This document shows, one piece after another, positions 35,599 to 44,584 of a DNA stretch of 64,000 bases. The stretch is from positions 310,001 to 374,000 of the forward strand of contig JAILWQ010000001.1 in NCBI GenBank assembly GCA_025698865.1, written 5' to 3'. The first letter of the stretch is position 1; each line of letters starts with the position of its first letter. The translations under genes and the position numbers were made by a program. The DNA is from Erythrobacter sp. (GTDB lineage Bacteria > Pseudomonadota > Alphaproteobacteria > Sphingomonadales > Sphingomonadaceae). Under the pieces are notes generated by a model. The model was given only the letters and a program-made list of their open reading frames with translations. It did no database searches and was not told the origin of the DNA.

Positions 35599-36063
35599 TT
35601 ACGAAACGCTCGCCTTCACGATCTTGCCCGGCTCGCGCGGCGGCTCGCCCTTGGGGAGCGCATCGACATGTTCCATGCCGCTCTCGACTTGGCCCCACAC
35701 GGTGTACTGGCCGTCTAGGAAATGGGCGTCGTCGAAGCAGATGAAGAACTGGCTGTTGGCACTGTCGGGCACCTGGGTGCGTGCCATCGAGCAGGTACCG
35801 CGGACATGCGGTTCGCTGTTGAACTCGGCCTTGAGATCGGGCTTGTCGCTGCCGCTCATGCCGGTTCCGGTCGGATCGCCGCCCTGCGCCATGAAGCCGG
35901 GAATCACGCGGTGGAAGACCACGCCGTCGTAGAAGCCGTCCTTCGCCAGCTCGGTGATCCGCTCGACATGGCCGGGGGCCAGATCGGGGCGCAGCTTGAT
36001 GACGACGTCGCCGCCTTCGCCGTTGCCGGTGTCGAGTGTGAGAGTGAGTGTGTCGTCGGCCAT
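35599..36063 (-). CDS. ppiB: Peptidyl-prolyl cis-trans isomerase (cyclophilin type)
   Basis: Cytoplasmic cyclophilin of 154 residues with no signal peptide. The active-site regions VVFHRVIPGFMAQGGDPTGTG and NSQFFICFDDAHFLDGQYTVWGQV are intact. It assists proline isomerisation in folding. Divergent from mgtE, with a 98-base gap that must hold both promoters. Confidence 0.95.
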   Translation of the reverse strand: MADDTLTLTLDTGNGEGGDVVIKLRPDLAPGHVERITELAKDGFYDGVVFHRVIPGFMAQGGDPTGTGMSGSDKPDLKAEFNSEPHVRGTCSMARTQVPDSANSQFFICFDDAHFLDGQYTVWGQVESGMEHVDALPKGEPPREPGKIVKASVS

Positions 36064-36161
36064 CGTTCTGAATCTCCTGTATCGTCGGCGCCGATATAGG
36101 GACTGTTGCCCGCCTGTCGACCACAGCTTGCCATATGGCGCGCAATGCCTAGAGCAGCGCC

Positions 36162-37604
36162 ATGGCCGACGAAGCGCTCCTCGAGAAAGACGTGACGGAC
36201 GAGGACACCGCCGACGAGGCGGGCCGCCCCGACGACCGGATCGACGACGAACGGCACGACGAGGACAACATCCTCAAGCCCGAATTCGTCCACAAGGTCG
36301 AGGACGCGCTGGAGGAAGGCGACAGCGAGCGCGCCTACGAGCTGGTCGAACCGCTCCACCCCGCCGACGTCGCCGACCTTCTCGAACTGCTCGACCGGGA
36401 CGAGCGGCGCCAGCTTGCCGCCGCCATCACCGACCTGATGACGAGCGAGGTCGTCGCCGAACTCAACGATTTCGTGCGCGACGACATGATGGAGGCGCTC
36501 CCTGCCGCCAGCGTCGCGCAGATCGCCGAACAGCTGGAGACCGATGACGCTGTCCAGCTGATCGAGGATCTCGACGAGGAGGACCGGCAGGCGATCCTTG
36601 CCGAACTCGACGACGAGGACCGGATCGCGATCGAGAGCGCGCTGTCCTATCCGGAAGAGACCGCCGGGCGATTGATGAGCCGCGAATTCGTCGCGGTGCC
36701 CGAGCATCTGACAGTCGGCGGCCTGATTGATTTCCTGCGCGAGGGGCGCGACCTGCCGAACGATTTCCTCGAGGTCTTCGTGGTCGACGAGAAGCACCAT
36801 CCGGTCGGCACCTGCGCGCTCTCGTGGATCCTGCGCACGCCCCGCGCCATCGCGCTCAGCGACGTGATGAAGCGCGACCAGACCCTGATCCCGGCGATGC
36901 TGGACCAGGAAGAGGTCGGCAACATGTTCCAGAAATACGCTCTCGTCTCTGCCGCGGTGATCGACGAGAGCGGGCGGCTGGTCGGCCAGATGACGGTCGA
37001 CGACGTGGTCCACATCATCGCCGAGGAAGCGGGCGAGGATGCCCTGTTGATGTCCGGCGCGGGCGAAGGCGACATCAATGAGCCGATCCGCGATGCCTAT
37101 TCGGCGCGCGTGCGCTGGCTGGTCGCCAATCTCGGCACGGCGCTGGTGGCGAGCGGGATCATCTACCTGTTCGGCGCCGCGATCGAGCAATTGGTGGCGC
37201 TCGCAGTGCTCATGCCGATCGTCGCCAGCATCGGCGGCAATGCTGGCACGCAGACCATGGCCGTGACCGTCCGCGCCATCGCGATGAACCAGCTGACCCG
37301 GTCGAACACGCGGCGTATCCTGTGGCGCGAGATGCGCGTCGCCATGCTCAACGGGGTGACGATCGCGGTGCTGATCGGGCTCGGCACGGCGGCGATCTTT
37401 ACCCCCCTGCTGGGCGGCGTGATCGCGGCGGCGATGGTGGTGAACGTGCTGGTGGCGGGGCTGGCCGGCGTGCTCGTCCCCGTGATCTTCGACCGGCTGG
37501 ATCAGGACCCGGCCGTCGCCTCCAGCGTGTTCGTGACCATGATCACCGATTCCATGGGCTTCTTCGCCTTTCTCGGTCTCGCCGTGGCGGTGGGCGTGGT
37601 CTGA
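36162..37604 (+). CDS. mgtE: Magnesium transporter MgtE
   Basis: Inner-membrane Mg2+ channel of 480 residues: a very acidic N-terminal extension and MgtE_N superhelix (about 30-160), two CBS domains (about 165-290, with YPEETAGRLMSREFVAVPEHL) and about five membrane helices (from 315) with VASIGGNAGTQTMAVTVRAIA and VFVTMITDSMGFFAFLGLA lining the pore. The acidic regions sense Mg2+ in known homologues. Confidence 0.95.
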   Translation: MADEALLEKDVTDEDTADEAGRPDDRIDDERHDEDNILKPEFVHKVEDALEEGDSERAYELVEPLHPADVADLLELLDRDERRQLAAAITDLMTSEVVAELNDFVRDDMMEALPAASVAQIAEQLETDDAVQLIEDLDEEDRQAILAELDDEDRIAIESALSYPEETAGRLMSREFVAVPEHLTVGGLIDFLREGRDLPNDFLEVFVVDEKHHPVGTCALSWILRTPRAIALSDVMKRDQTLIPAMLDQEEVGNMFQKYALVSAAVIDESGRLVGQMTVDDVVHIIAEEAGEDALLMSGAGEGDINEPIRDAYSARVRWLVANLGTALVASGIIYLFGAAIEQLVALAVLMPIVASIGGNAGTQTMAVTVRAIAMNQLTRSNTRRILWREMRVAMLNGVTIAVLIGLGTAAIFTPLLGGVIAAAMVVNVLVAGLAGVLVPVIFDRLDQDPAVASSVFVTMITDSMGFFAFLGLAVAVGVV

Positions 37605-37642
37605 CAGGTTGAGACGCGGGGCCGCGTCCCTATCTCTTGCCC

Positions 37643-38032
37643 ATGCCGCTCAACCTGACCAAGATCGCCTTCGGCGCGCAGAGCTTTGGCGATATCGAGA
37701 AATGGTATGCCGAGCGGCGCAGCCCCAATCTCACCACCCGCTATCGCCCGACCCGGTGGGAGGAATGCATCGGCGGCTCGCTGTTCTGGATCCACCAGCA
37801 CAATATCGTCGCGCGCAGCCCGATCCTGGGGTTCAGCGAGACGAAGGACGGGCGCTGGTCGATCGATCTCGAGCCGCGCCTGATCAAGGTCCGCCCCCTG
37901 CCCAAGCGCGCCCATCAGGGCTGGCGCTATCTGAAAGGCGAGCCGCCGCGCGATCTGGCCGAGGGCGAGGATGTGGGCGACGTCATTCCGGGCCGGCTCG
38001 CGGGAAAGTTGCAACGGCTGGGTCTGATCTAG
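37643..38032 (+). CDS. DUF1489 family protein
   Basis: 129-residue soluble protein of the alphaproteobacterial DUF1489 family (LNLTKIAFGAQSFGDIEKWYAER, HNIVARSPILGF, LEPRLIKVRPLPKRAHQGWRYL). No catalytic residues or function are recognisable. It starts 38 bases after mgtE on the same strand; the first codon is taken as the ATG after TTGCCC. Confidence 0.83.
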   Translation: MPLNLTKIAFGAQSFGDIEKWYAERRSPNLTTRYRPTRWEECIGGSLFWIHQHNIVARSPILGFSETKDGRWSIDLEPRLIKVRPLPKRAHQGWRYLKGEPPRDLAEGEDVGDVIPGRLAGKLQRLGLI

Positions 38033-38082
38033 GCTGGAACGTCTGCCCGCCCCTCTTGGTTGATGGGGAAAGGAGAAACTTC

Positions 38083-38328
38083 ATGCCAGAACGTCAATCG
38101 CGCCATCCCGACAACGAACTTATCGACGAGATGACCGAGAATCCCACACCGTCGCAGCAGAGCTCCGCCGGTGGCGAGGTCAATCGGCAGGTCGGCAAGC
38201 GCGGCGAACTCAACAGCGCGACCGATCCCGAGAACCGCGAGCCCGAAGTCGGCTCGGACAATCCGGGTGACGACGCGAAGAAGGGTCCCAAGACCCAGGC
38301 CGCGATCCAGGAAAACCGGAACAGCTAG
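38083..38328 (+). CDS. Small hydrophilic, probably disordered protein
   Basis: 81 residues, almost without hydrophobic side chains (MPERQSRHPDNELIDEMTENPTP... to ...IQENRNS). Strong AAGGAG seven bases before the ATG argues that it is expressed. Composition resembles small stress-associated proteins of Sphingomonadales, but I do not recognise a family. Converges closely on the DsbA-like gene. Confidence 0.72.
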   Translation: MPERQSRHPDNELIDEMTENPTPSQQSSAGGEVNRQVGKRGELNSATDPENREPEVGSDNPGDDAKKGPKTQAAIQENRNS

Positions 38329-38331
38329 GCC

Positions 38332-39015
38332 TCAGGCGGCGAGCTTCGCCGCCACCCGGCGCAGGGCATCGACATAGACGTCGGGGCTCTGCGCGCCGGG
38401 AATCATGAACCGGTCGGCCACGATCATCGCCGGAACGCCGGTGATGTTCAGATCGAACGCAGCCCGCCCTTCGGAGCGGGTTTTTCGTGCGATATCCTCG
38501 CTGTCCAGCACGGCTTCGGCAGCGGCGCGGTCGAGGCCCTGCTCCTCGGCGATGTCAAGCAGCACCCCGCGCTCGCCGATGGCGCGGCGATAATTGAAAT
38601 GCGCCGCGAACAGAGCGAGCTTGAGCGCCGTCTGACGTTCGGCGCCGAATTCTTCCCCCGCCCATGTCAGCAGCTTGTGCGCGGCCAAGGTGTTCCACAT
38701 CATCGCAGGCGGCGCCGGCTCTTCGCCCGCATAGTCCAGCGAAACACCGGCCATTTCCGCCGTCTCGCGCATCCGGTCCTGGACCTCGCGCGATTGGGCG
38801 ACAGTCCGTCCGTATTTGCGCGCAATATGCGCCGTCCGTTCCTCGCCCTCGGCGGGCATGTCGGGATTGAGTTCGAAGGCGTGCCAGCGGATTTCGGCGG
38901 CGATCTCTCCCTCCAGCCGTTCCAGCGCCTGCGACAGGTTGCCCCAGCCGACGAGGCACCAGGGGCACATCACGTCGGACCAGATGTCGATCGCGAGCTT
39001 CTGCGGCCGGGTCAT
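38332..39015 (-). CDS. FrnE-like DsbA-family oxidoreductase
   Basis: Cytoplasmic thioredoxin-fold protein of 227 residues (no signal peptide). The redox motif is SDVMCPWCLVGW, followed by the FrnE-type helical insertion and the cis-proline region ITGVPAMIVADRFMIPGAQSPD. Relatives act as protein disulphide or 2-hydroxychromene-2-carboxylate isomerase-like enzymes. Start at 39015 overlaps the nudC stop (ATGA); an ATG 15 bases upstream is the alternative. Confidence 0.9.
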   Translation of the reverse strand: MTRPQKLAIDIWSDVMCPWCLVGWGNLSQALERLEGEIAAEIRWHAFELNPDMPAEGEERTAHIARKYGRTVAQSREVQDRMRETAEMAGVSLDYAGEEPAPPAMMWNTLAAHKLLTWAGEEFGAERQTALKLALFAAHFNYRRAIGERGVLLDIAEEQGLDRAAAEAVLDSEDIARKTRSEGRAAFDLNITGVPAMIVADRFMIPGAQSPDVYVDALRRVAAKLAA

Positions 39016-39869
39016 CTCTCGATCCACCATGTCAGGAGATGATGGGCAATAGCCTGCGCGGGCGGCGCGGTGAAGGGGCCCTCGCCTGCCAGCGCCGCGG
39101 CGACCTCGGCCCGGCCAAACCAGCCGATCTCGGCCAGTTCGGTCTCGTCCATCGTGATTGCGTCGGAAGTCGCCGTGGCGTGGCAGCCGATCATCAGCTG
39201 GCTGGGAAACGGCCAGGGCTGGCTGGCGACGTAGCGGACCTCGCCCACGATCACGCCGCTCTCTTCCAGCACCTCGCGGGCGACGGCTTCCTCGAGGCTT
39301 TCTCCCGGCTCGACGAAGCCTGCCAGCGCGGAAAAGCGCCCTTCCGGCCAGCCCTTGCCACGCCCCAGAAGGAGCCGGTCATCGTGCTCGACCAGCATGA
39401 TCGTAACCGGATCGGTGCGCGGAAAATGCTGCGCGCCGCAATTGCCGCAATCGCGCTGCCACCCGCCTTTCGCCAGAGCGGTCGGGCCGCCGCACTGGGC
39501 GCAGAAGCGGTGACGGGCGTGCCAGTCGACGAGGCTGCGCGCGCCGCCATAGATCGCCAGATCGTCTGGCCGGAGCGAGGCCATCGCCTGCCACAGCGCC
39601 GGATTGGCAAGGCGCGGTGCAATATCGCCCGACTCGGGCACGGCGGCGAAACACGCCTTGCCTTCGTCGAGGCCGAGGAACACGAGATCGCTGCCCTCCG
39701 GCGCGTCGGCCAGCGTGGTCCAGGCGAGCGCCCCGCTCTCGTCCATGCCGGGCATCAACCCGTCGAGTGCGAGGAGCCGCGCCCGCCAGTTCATCAGGCC
39801 GGCAAGCGCCTCCGGATCGGCGCGCAGATTGTCCGCCCGGTCGAGCCGCGATCCCGTGAAAGCCAGCAT
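39012..39869 (-). CDS. nudC: NAD+ diphosphatase NudC
   Basis: Nudix hydrolase cleaving NAD(H) to NMN(H) and AMP and, in E. coli, removing NAD caps from RNA. 285 residues. A zinc ribbon (CAQCGGPTALAKGGWQRDCGNCG) precedes the Nudix box GFVEPGESLEEAVAREVLEESGV, with SQPWPFPSQLMIG after it, the NudC hallmark. Confidence 0.95.
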   Translation of the reverse strand: MLAFTGSRLDRADNLRADPEALAGLMNWRARLLALDGLMPGMDESGALAWTTLADAPEGSDLVFLGLDEGKACFAAVPESGDIAPRLANPALWQAMASLRPDDLAIYGGARSLVDWHARHRFCAQCGGPTALAKGGWQRDCGNCGAQHFPRTDPVTIMLVEHDDRLLLGRGKGWPEGRFSALAGFVEPGESLEEAVAREVLEESGVIVGEVRYVASQPWPFPSQLMIGCHATATSDAITMDETELAEIGWFGRAEVAAALAGEGPFTAPPAQAIAHHLLTWWIER

Positions 39870-39875
39870 GTGTCC

Positions 39876-41213
39876 TCAGCCGGCCTTCTTCATCGCCATC
39901 GCGGCGAGATCGGCCAGGACCGCGGCGGTGAACTCGCTTTGCGCCGGATAGGCTTCGGAAGGCATGTACTGTGTGAAGAGCCCGGCGCGCAGACCCGCCT
40001 TGAAGCTGACGAGGCCCACCGTGCCCGCCGCCCCGGCCCAGCCATAGGAGCCGTCGCTGACCCGGCCGCCCGCGCCGTAGCCCGAACCCGCCGCATAGGT
40101 GCCCGCGGTGCTGACCCCTTCGGGCAGGATGTCGGACGTGCCGAGGCGGACCGCACGTTCGCTCATCACCCGCTTGCCGTCGATCGCCCCGTAGCCGAGC
40201 AGCATCCGCAGGAAGCGGTCGTAATCGCGCGGACTCGAGACGAGCCCGCCGCCGCCCGCCGGGAACGGTGGCTGATCGAGGAAGATTGACAGCCGCGCCG
40301 GATCGAGCGGGATCAGCGTGCCGTTCATGACGCCGTAATTGGTGGTCAGCCGTCCGACCTCGCTCGCCGGAACGCGGAACCAGGTGCTGGTCATGCCGGT
40401 CGGCTCGAAGATGCGGTTCTGGAGAAAGCTCGCGAAGCTCTCGCCCGAAGCCACCTCGATCACCCGACCGAGCAGGTCGATCGAGTTGGAATAGCTCCAT
40501 TTCGTGCCCGGCTGATAGACCAGCGGGAGTTCGGCCAGCCGGTCGGCGAAGGCGGCGAGGCTGGGCGCGGCATCGTAATCGCCGAGCAGGGCCTGTGCGA
40601 TCGGCAGCTTGCTGACCTGCCCGCCGATGATGCCGCGCTGGTTGTATGCGTCCTTGATCGGACCCTTCTGGACGATGTTGTAGCCGATCCCCGCCGTATG
40701 GGTCAGCAGGTGACGGATGGTGATCGGCCGCTCGGCCGCGACGACATCGGTGATCGAGCCGTCATAGGTCTTCTGCACCTGCATGTTGGCGTAGGCAGGC
40801 AGGATCTCGGCGAGCGGCTGGTCGAGGCCGAGCTTGCCCTCGTCGATCAGGATCATCGTCGCCATGCCGGTGATCGGCTTGCTCATCGAATAGATACGGT
40901 AGAGGCTGTCGATTCCGGCCGGCTGGTTCTGCCCGATCGCGAGGTTGCCCTTGGCGATGGTGGCGGGCGCATCCTGTCCCCAACCCATGATCGCGACCAT
41001 GTTCGCCACCTTGCGCGCGTCGACATAGCGATCGACCAGTGCGGCAACGGTGGGGAACTGGATGCGCAGATCGCGCGCCTGTGCGCTCGTCCGGGCGAGC
41101 AGGGCCGAACCCGTCGGCAGACCGGCGAGCGCCGCGCCGGCGCCCAGCACCGCGCCCCCGCGCAACAGGGACCGGCGGGACAGGTTGATCTCGTCGAATT
41201 CGCGATAGGCCAT
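39876..41213 (-). CDS. Serine hydrolase, class C beta-lactamase family, Tat-exported
   Basis: 445 residues. The N-terminus carries a twin-arginine signal (LSRRSLLRGGAVLGAGAALAGLP). The penicillin-binding fold is shown by SMSK (Ser-x-x-Lys), YSNS and HLLTHTAGIGYN; family members act as esterases, D-aminopeptidases or transesterases rather than true beta-lactamases. A GGAGGGAG lies upstream of the ATG at 41213. Substrate unknown. Six bases separate it from nudC downstream. Confidence 0.9.
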   Translation of the reverse strand: MAYREFDEINLSRRSLLRGGAVLGAGAALAGLPTGSALLARTSAQARDLRIQFPTVAALVDRYVDARKVANMVAIMGWGQDAPATIAKGNLAIGQNQPAGIDSLYRIYSMSKPITGMATMILIDEGKLGLDQPLAEILPAYANMQVQKTYDGSITDVVAAERPITIRHLLTHTAGIGYNIVQKGPIKDAYNQRGIIGGQVSKLPIAQALLGDYDAAPSLAAFADRLAELPLVYQPGTKWSYSNSIDLLGRVIEVASGESFASFLQNRIFEPTGMTSTWFRVPASEVGRLTTNYGVMNGTLIPLDPARLSIFLDQPPFPAGGGGLVSSPRDYDRFLRMLLGYGAIDGKRVMSERAVRLGTSDILPEGVSTAGTYAAGSGYGAGGRVSDGSYGWAGAAGTVGLVSFKAGLRAGLFTQYMPSEAYPAQSEFTAAVLADLAAMAMKKAG

Positions 41214-41354
41214 GGAAACTCCCTCCAGCCGGCAAGGACGCCGCCATGTGCGCGCCAGAATGAACAATGGATCGCGAAAAGCAACGGGAGAATGATCTTG
41301 CGGATGGCCCCGTGTTATCGTGATCGTGCGCCTGAGTCTGGGCGGCGGCATTGT

Positions 41355-42374
41355 CTAGGCCAGCGCCAGCCGCGCCGCCTTCGCGAAGAGCGTCGGCAGC
41401 CCGGCATCCTCGAGATTTTTGATCGGCCACCATTCACCCTCGCCCGGCGGAGGGGATGCGGTCTCGATCCTGCGGACCGCCAGTTCGAGGTCCGCATGGG
41501 TAAAGCCGTGCCGGACCGCGCCGAGATCCGTCCACGTCCCGTCGAGCGGCGCGGCGCCCGTGCCGTCGGCGCGGGCTGTCCAGCCATCGTCGGGCAGAGC
41601 GCGCATTCCCGCCAGCATCCCCTTCCTCTCGCGCCGGACGAGCCAGACCGATCCCGCCCGCTCGATCCAGAAGGCGGTGCCGCGCCGCTGCGGTTTCGCC
41701 TTCTTGGCGGGCTTAACCGGAAAGCGCGTTGGTTCGCCCCTTCGCCGTCCCTCACAGGTTTCGGATAGCGGGCAGAGCAGACAGCGCGGCTCGCGCGGCG
41801 TGCAGATCGTCGCGCCCAGATCCATCATCGCCTGGGCGAAATCGCCCGCGCGTTCGTCGGGCGTGATCGTATCGGCCTTCTCGCGGATCGCCTTGCGGGC
41901 GGCGGGCAGCGGCGCGTCGATCGCGAACAGGCGCGCGACCACCCGCTCGACATTGGCGTCCACCACCACCGCCCGCCTGCCGAAAGCGATCGCCGCGACC
42001 GCCGCCGCCGTGTAGTCGCCGAGGCCGGGCAGAGCGCGCAGGGCCGCTTCCGTGTCCGGAAAGCCGCCACGCGCCGCCACCTCGCGCGCCGCCTTCACCA
42101 GATTGCGGGCGCGCGAATAGTATCCCAGCCCCGCCCAGGCGGCCATCACCTCCTCCTCCGGCGCGGCGGCGAGAGCGGCGACATCGGGCCAGCGTGTGGT
42201 GAAGGCCGTGAAATAGGGCTTCACCGCCGCCACGGTGGTCTGTTGCAGCATCACCTCGGACAGCCAGACGCGATAGGGATCGGTCGGCGGCGCGCCGGGC
42301 GGTGCGCGCCACGGCAGCTCGCGCGCGTGCCGGTCGTACCAGCCAAGCAGGATGTCGGAGACGGTGGCGGCCAC
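41355..42374 (-). CDS. mutY: A/G-specific adenine glycosylase MutY
   Basis: Removes adenine mispaired with 8-oxoguanine. 339 residues: EVMLQQTTVAAV near the N-terminus, the helix-hairpin-helix LPGLGDYTAAAVAAIAFG with catalytic Asp following, the 4Fe-4S loop C-x6-C-x2-C-x5-C (CTPREPRCLLCPLSETC) and a C-terminal Nudix-like domain that recognises 8-oxoG. Divergent from the DciA-like gene with only 14 bases between start codons, so promoters overlap. Confidence 0.95.
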   Translation of the reverse strand: MAATVSDILLGWYDRHARELPWRAPPGAPPTDPYRVWLSEVMLQQTTVAAVKPYFTAFTTRWPDVAALAAAPEEEVMAAWAGLGYYSRARNLVKAAREVAARGGFPDTEAALRALPGLGDYTAAAVAAIAFGRRAVVVDANVERVVARLFAIDAPLPAARKAIREKADTITPDERAGDFAQAMMDLGATICTPREPRCLLCPLSETCEGRRRGEPTRFPVKPAKKAKPQRRGTAFWIERAGSVWLVRRERKGMLAGMRALPDDGWTARADGTGAAPLDGTWTDLGAVRHGFTHADLELAVRRIETASPPPGEGEWWPIKNLEDAGLPTLFAKAARLALA

Positions 42375-42388
42375 GCGCGCTCTATGGC

Positions 42389-42961
42389 ATGAGCGGTGCC
42401 GAGATGGAACGCAGCACCACCAGCCGCGGCAGGAGGCCGGCCAGCAAGCCCTCCGCCGGCAAGCCTTACGAACGTCCGCGCGGCGGCCCAGCCAAGCCGG
42501 TCGGAACGCTGATGCCGCAGATCGGGCGCACGGCCTTCCGCCGCTTCGGCTTCGTCCAGTCGAGCGTCGTCAGCCGCTGGCCCGAAATCGTCGGCGAAAC
42601 GCATTCGCGGGTCTGCATGCCGGAATCGATCCGCTTTCCTCCGGGGGAAAAGGCGGAAGGGATTCTCAATCTCGTCGCTTCGCCCGGCCACGCCACGCTG
42701 ATCCAGCACGTGATCCCCGAGATCATCGAGCGGGTGAACCGCTTCTTCGGCTACAACGCCGTGGCGCGGATCAAGCTGCGGCAAGGCACGGTTAAGCCGC
42801 CGGCCGGCAGTGGCGCCGCTTCGGAAAAACCCAAGGCGCCCCCTTCGCTCAAGCCGATCCCGATGGGACTGGGGGAAAGTTTGCGCGATATCGGCGATCC
42901 CGAACTGCGCACCGTGCTCGAATCGCTCGCGCGCAGCTTCGGGTCCGAGAACGAGGACTGA
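42389..42961 (+). CDS. DUF721/DciA-like protein
   Basis: 190 residues. The central part (RTAFRRFGFVQSSVVSRWPEIVGETHSRVCMPESIRFPPGEKAEGILNLVASPGHATLIQHV) is the DUF721 domain found in DciA, the ancestral loader of the DnaB helicase; the C-terminal tail is likely disordered. A role in replication initiation is a family-level inference. Start is uncertain (ATG 42389 or 42404). It begins the plus-strand run leading to smc. Confidence 0.83.
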   Translation: MSGAEMERSTTSRGRRPASKPSAGKPYERPRGGPAKPVGTLMPQIGRTAFRRFGFVQSSVVSRWPEIVGETHSRVCMPESIRFPPGEKAEGILNLVASPGHATLIQHVIPEIIERVNRFFGYNAVARIKLRQGTVKPPAGSGAASEKPKAPPSLKPIPMGLGESLRDIGDPELRTVLESLARSFGSENED

Positions 42962-42964
42962 GGA

Positions 42965-43693
42965 ATGAAGATCGTTTCGAAATTCGTCGCCGGTGTCGCG
43001 GCCATCGCTCTCGGCACGACGGGCGGCATCGCGCTCGCGCAGAAAAAGGCGCCGGAGAAAGCCGCGAGCGTGCCGGCCAAGGGGCAGAACTGGCTCGTCA
43101 CCATATCGCGCGGCGATCAGGGGCACAGGCTCGGCAATCCGGAAGCGGAAACCCGGCTCGTCGAATATATGAGCTACACCTGCAGCCACTGCGCCGATTT
43201 CGCGCGCGATGGCGACGGGGCGATCAAGCTGGCCTACGTCCCGACCGGCAAGGTCAGCTACGAGATCCGTCACCTGCTGCGCGATCCAGTGGACCTGACC
43301 GCGGCGCTCCTCACCCATTGCGGCGAGCCCAACCGGTTCATGGCCAATCATGCCGCCATCATGATGAAACAGGCGGACTGGCTGGCCGCCGCGAGCAAAA
43401 CCACCCAGGCCCAGCGTTCGCGCTGGCAGTTCGGCTCGAACTCCGCCCGGCGTCAGGCGATCGCCAGCGATCTCGGCTTCTACCAGATCATGGAAGGCCG
43501 CGGCTACTCGCGCGCCGATCTCAACCGCTGTCTGGCCGACGAGACGAAGGCGACGGCTCTCGCCGAAACGAGCATGCGCGACATGCGCGACCTGAAGCTC
43601 GAAGGCACGCCCAGCTTCGTCATCAACGGCAAGCTCCTGGGCGGCGTGCACGACTGGAAGAGCCTGCAACCCCAACTCGACAGCCGGCTCTGA
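42965..43693 (+). CDS. DsbA-family thiol oxidoreductase (periplasmic)
   Basis: 242 residues with an N-terminal signal peptide (FVAGVAAIALGTTGGIALAQ). The thioredoxin fold contains MSYTCSHCADFA (Cys73, Cys76) and the cis-proline motif EGTPSFVINGKLLGG. It is the DsbA/BdbD-like thioredoxin_4 type. The start lies three bases after the DciA-like stop. A paralogue follows at 43789, then smc, an arrangement common in this order. Confidence 0.92.
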   Translation: MKIVSKFVAGVAAIALGTTGGIALAQKKAPEKAASVPAKGQNWLVTISRGDQGHRLGNPEAETRLVEYMSYTCSHCADFARDGDGAIKLAYVPTGKVSYEIRHLLRDPVDLTAALLTHCGEPNRFMANHAAIMMKQADWLAAASKTTQAQRSRWQFGSNSARRQAIASDLGFYQIMEGRGYSRADLNRCLADETKATALAETSMRDMRDLKLEGTPSFVINGKLLGGVHDWKSLQPQLDSRL

Positions 43694-43788
43694 CGCGCGC
43701 CGGTTTTCCGCGACAAATCGCGGGTCCGGCTTCGCGCAAGGCCCGATCTCGGCTAATCTTTCTACGCATCCACTGAACAGGACCGAAC

Positions 43789-44547
43789 ATGACCACGACC
43801 ATTCGCCCGATCCTCGCCACCCTTGCCCTGCCCCTTGCCATGGCGCTGGCCTCTTGCGGCAGCGGCGAGACGGGCGACGCCGCCGAGGCGGTTGCGGGCG
43901 AACCGGTCGCGGACGTCGCGCCGCCGGCGGGCCAGCAATGGACCGACACGGTCGCGATCACCGATTCCGACGGCTACCTGCTCGGCAATCCCGACGCGCC
44001 TATCAAGGTCGTCGAATACGCCTCGCTCTCCTGCCCCGCCTGCGCCGCCTTCGCGGTCGAGGGTGTGGACGAGCTGAAGGAGAAATACGTCGATAGCGGC
44101 CGGGTCAGCTTCGAACTGCGCAACCAGATCCACGGCCCGCACGATCTCATCCTCGCGCGGCTCGTGCGCTGCGGGCAGAAGGAAGCCTATCACCCGCGTT
44201 CGGAAGTGGTCTGGAAGAACCTTCAGGAAGTGCTCCAGCCGGTGTTCGACAATCAGGAAGCCTTTGGACAGGCGCTCGAACTGCCCGAGCAGCAGCGCTT
44301 CGTCCAGGGCGCGCAGGTTGCGGGCTTCTACGATTTCTTCAGCCGGCTCGGCCTCAGCCGCGACGAGGCGCAGACCTGCCTCGCCGATTTCGCCAGCATG
44401 GAGAAGATCGCCGCCAATTCGACCCAGCAGTCGAACGAGCTGGACATCACCGGCACGCCGACCTTCATCGTCAACGGGCGCAAGCTCGACGGCGTGAACA
44501 GCTGGTCCGCTCTCGAGCCGATCCTCCAGCAGGCCGGAGCTCGCTGA
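43789..44547 (+). CDS. DsbA-family lipoprotein
   Basis: 252 residues. Lipobox at MALASC (Cys23) suggests membrane attachment. The active site is SCPACAAF (Cys82, Cys85) and the cis-proline motif is TGTPTFIVNGRKLDG. Sequence and layout parallel the previous gene, so the two are a tandem pair of disulphide oxidoreductases that differ in anchoring. Confidence 0.92.
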   Translation: MTTTIRPILATLALPLAMALASCGSGETGDAAEAVAGEPVADVAPPAGQQWTDTVAITDSDGYLLGNPDAPIKVVEYASLSCPACAAFAVEGVDELKEKYVDSGRVSFELRNQIHGPHDLILARLVRCGQKEAYHPRSEVVWKNLQEVLQPVFDNQEAFGQALELPEQQRFVQGAQVAGFYDFFSRLGLSRDEAQTCLADFASMEKIAANSTQQSNELDITGTPTFIVNGRKLDGVNSWSALEPILQQAGAR

Positions 44548-44584
44548 AGCCCCCGCCGAACGGCGCGCGGCGGAGCGGCACGCG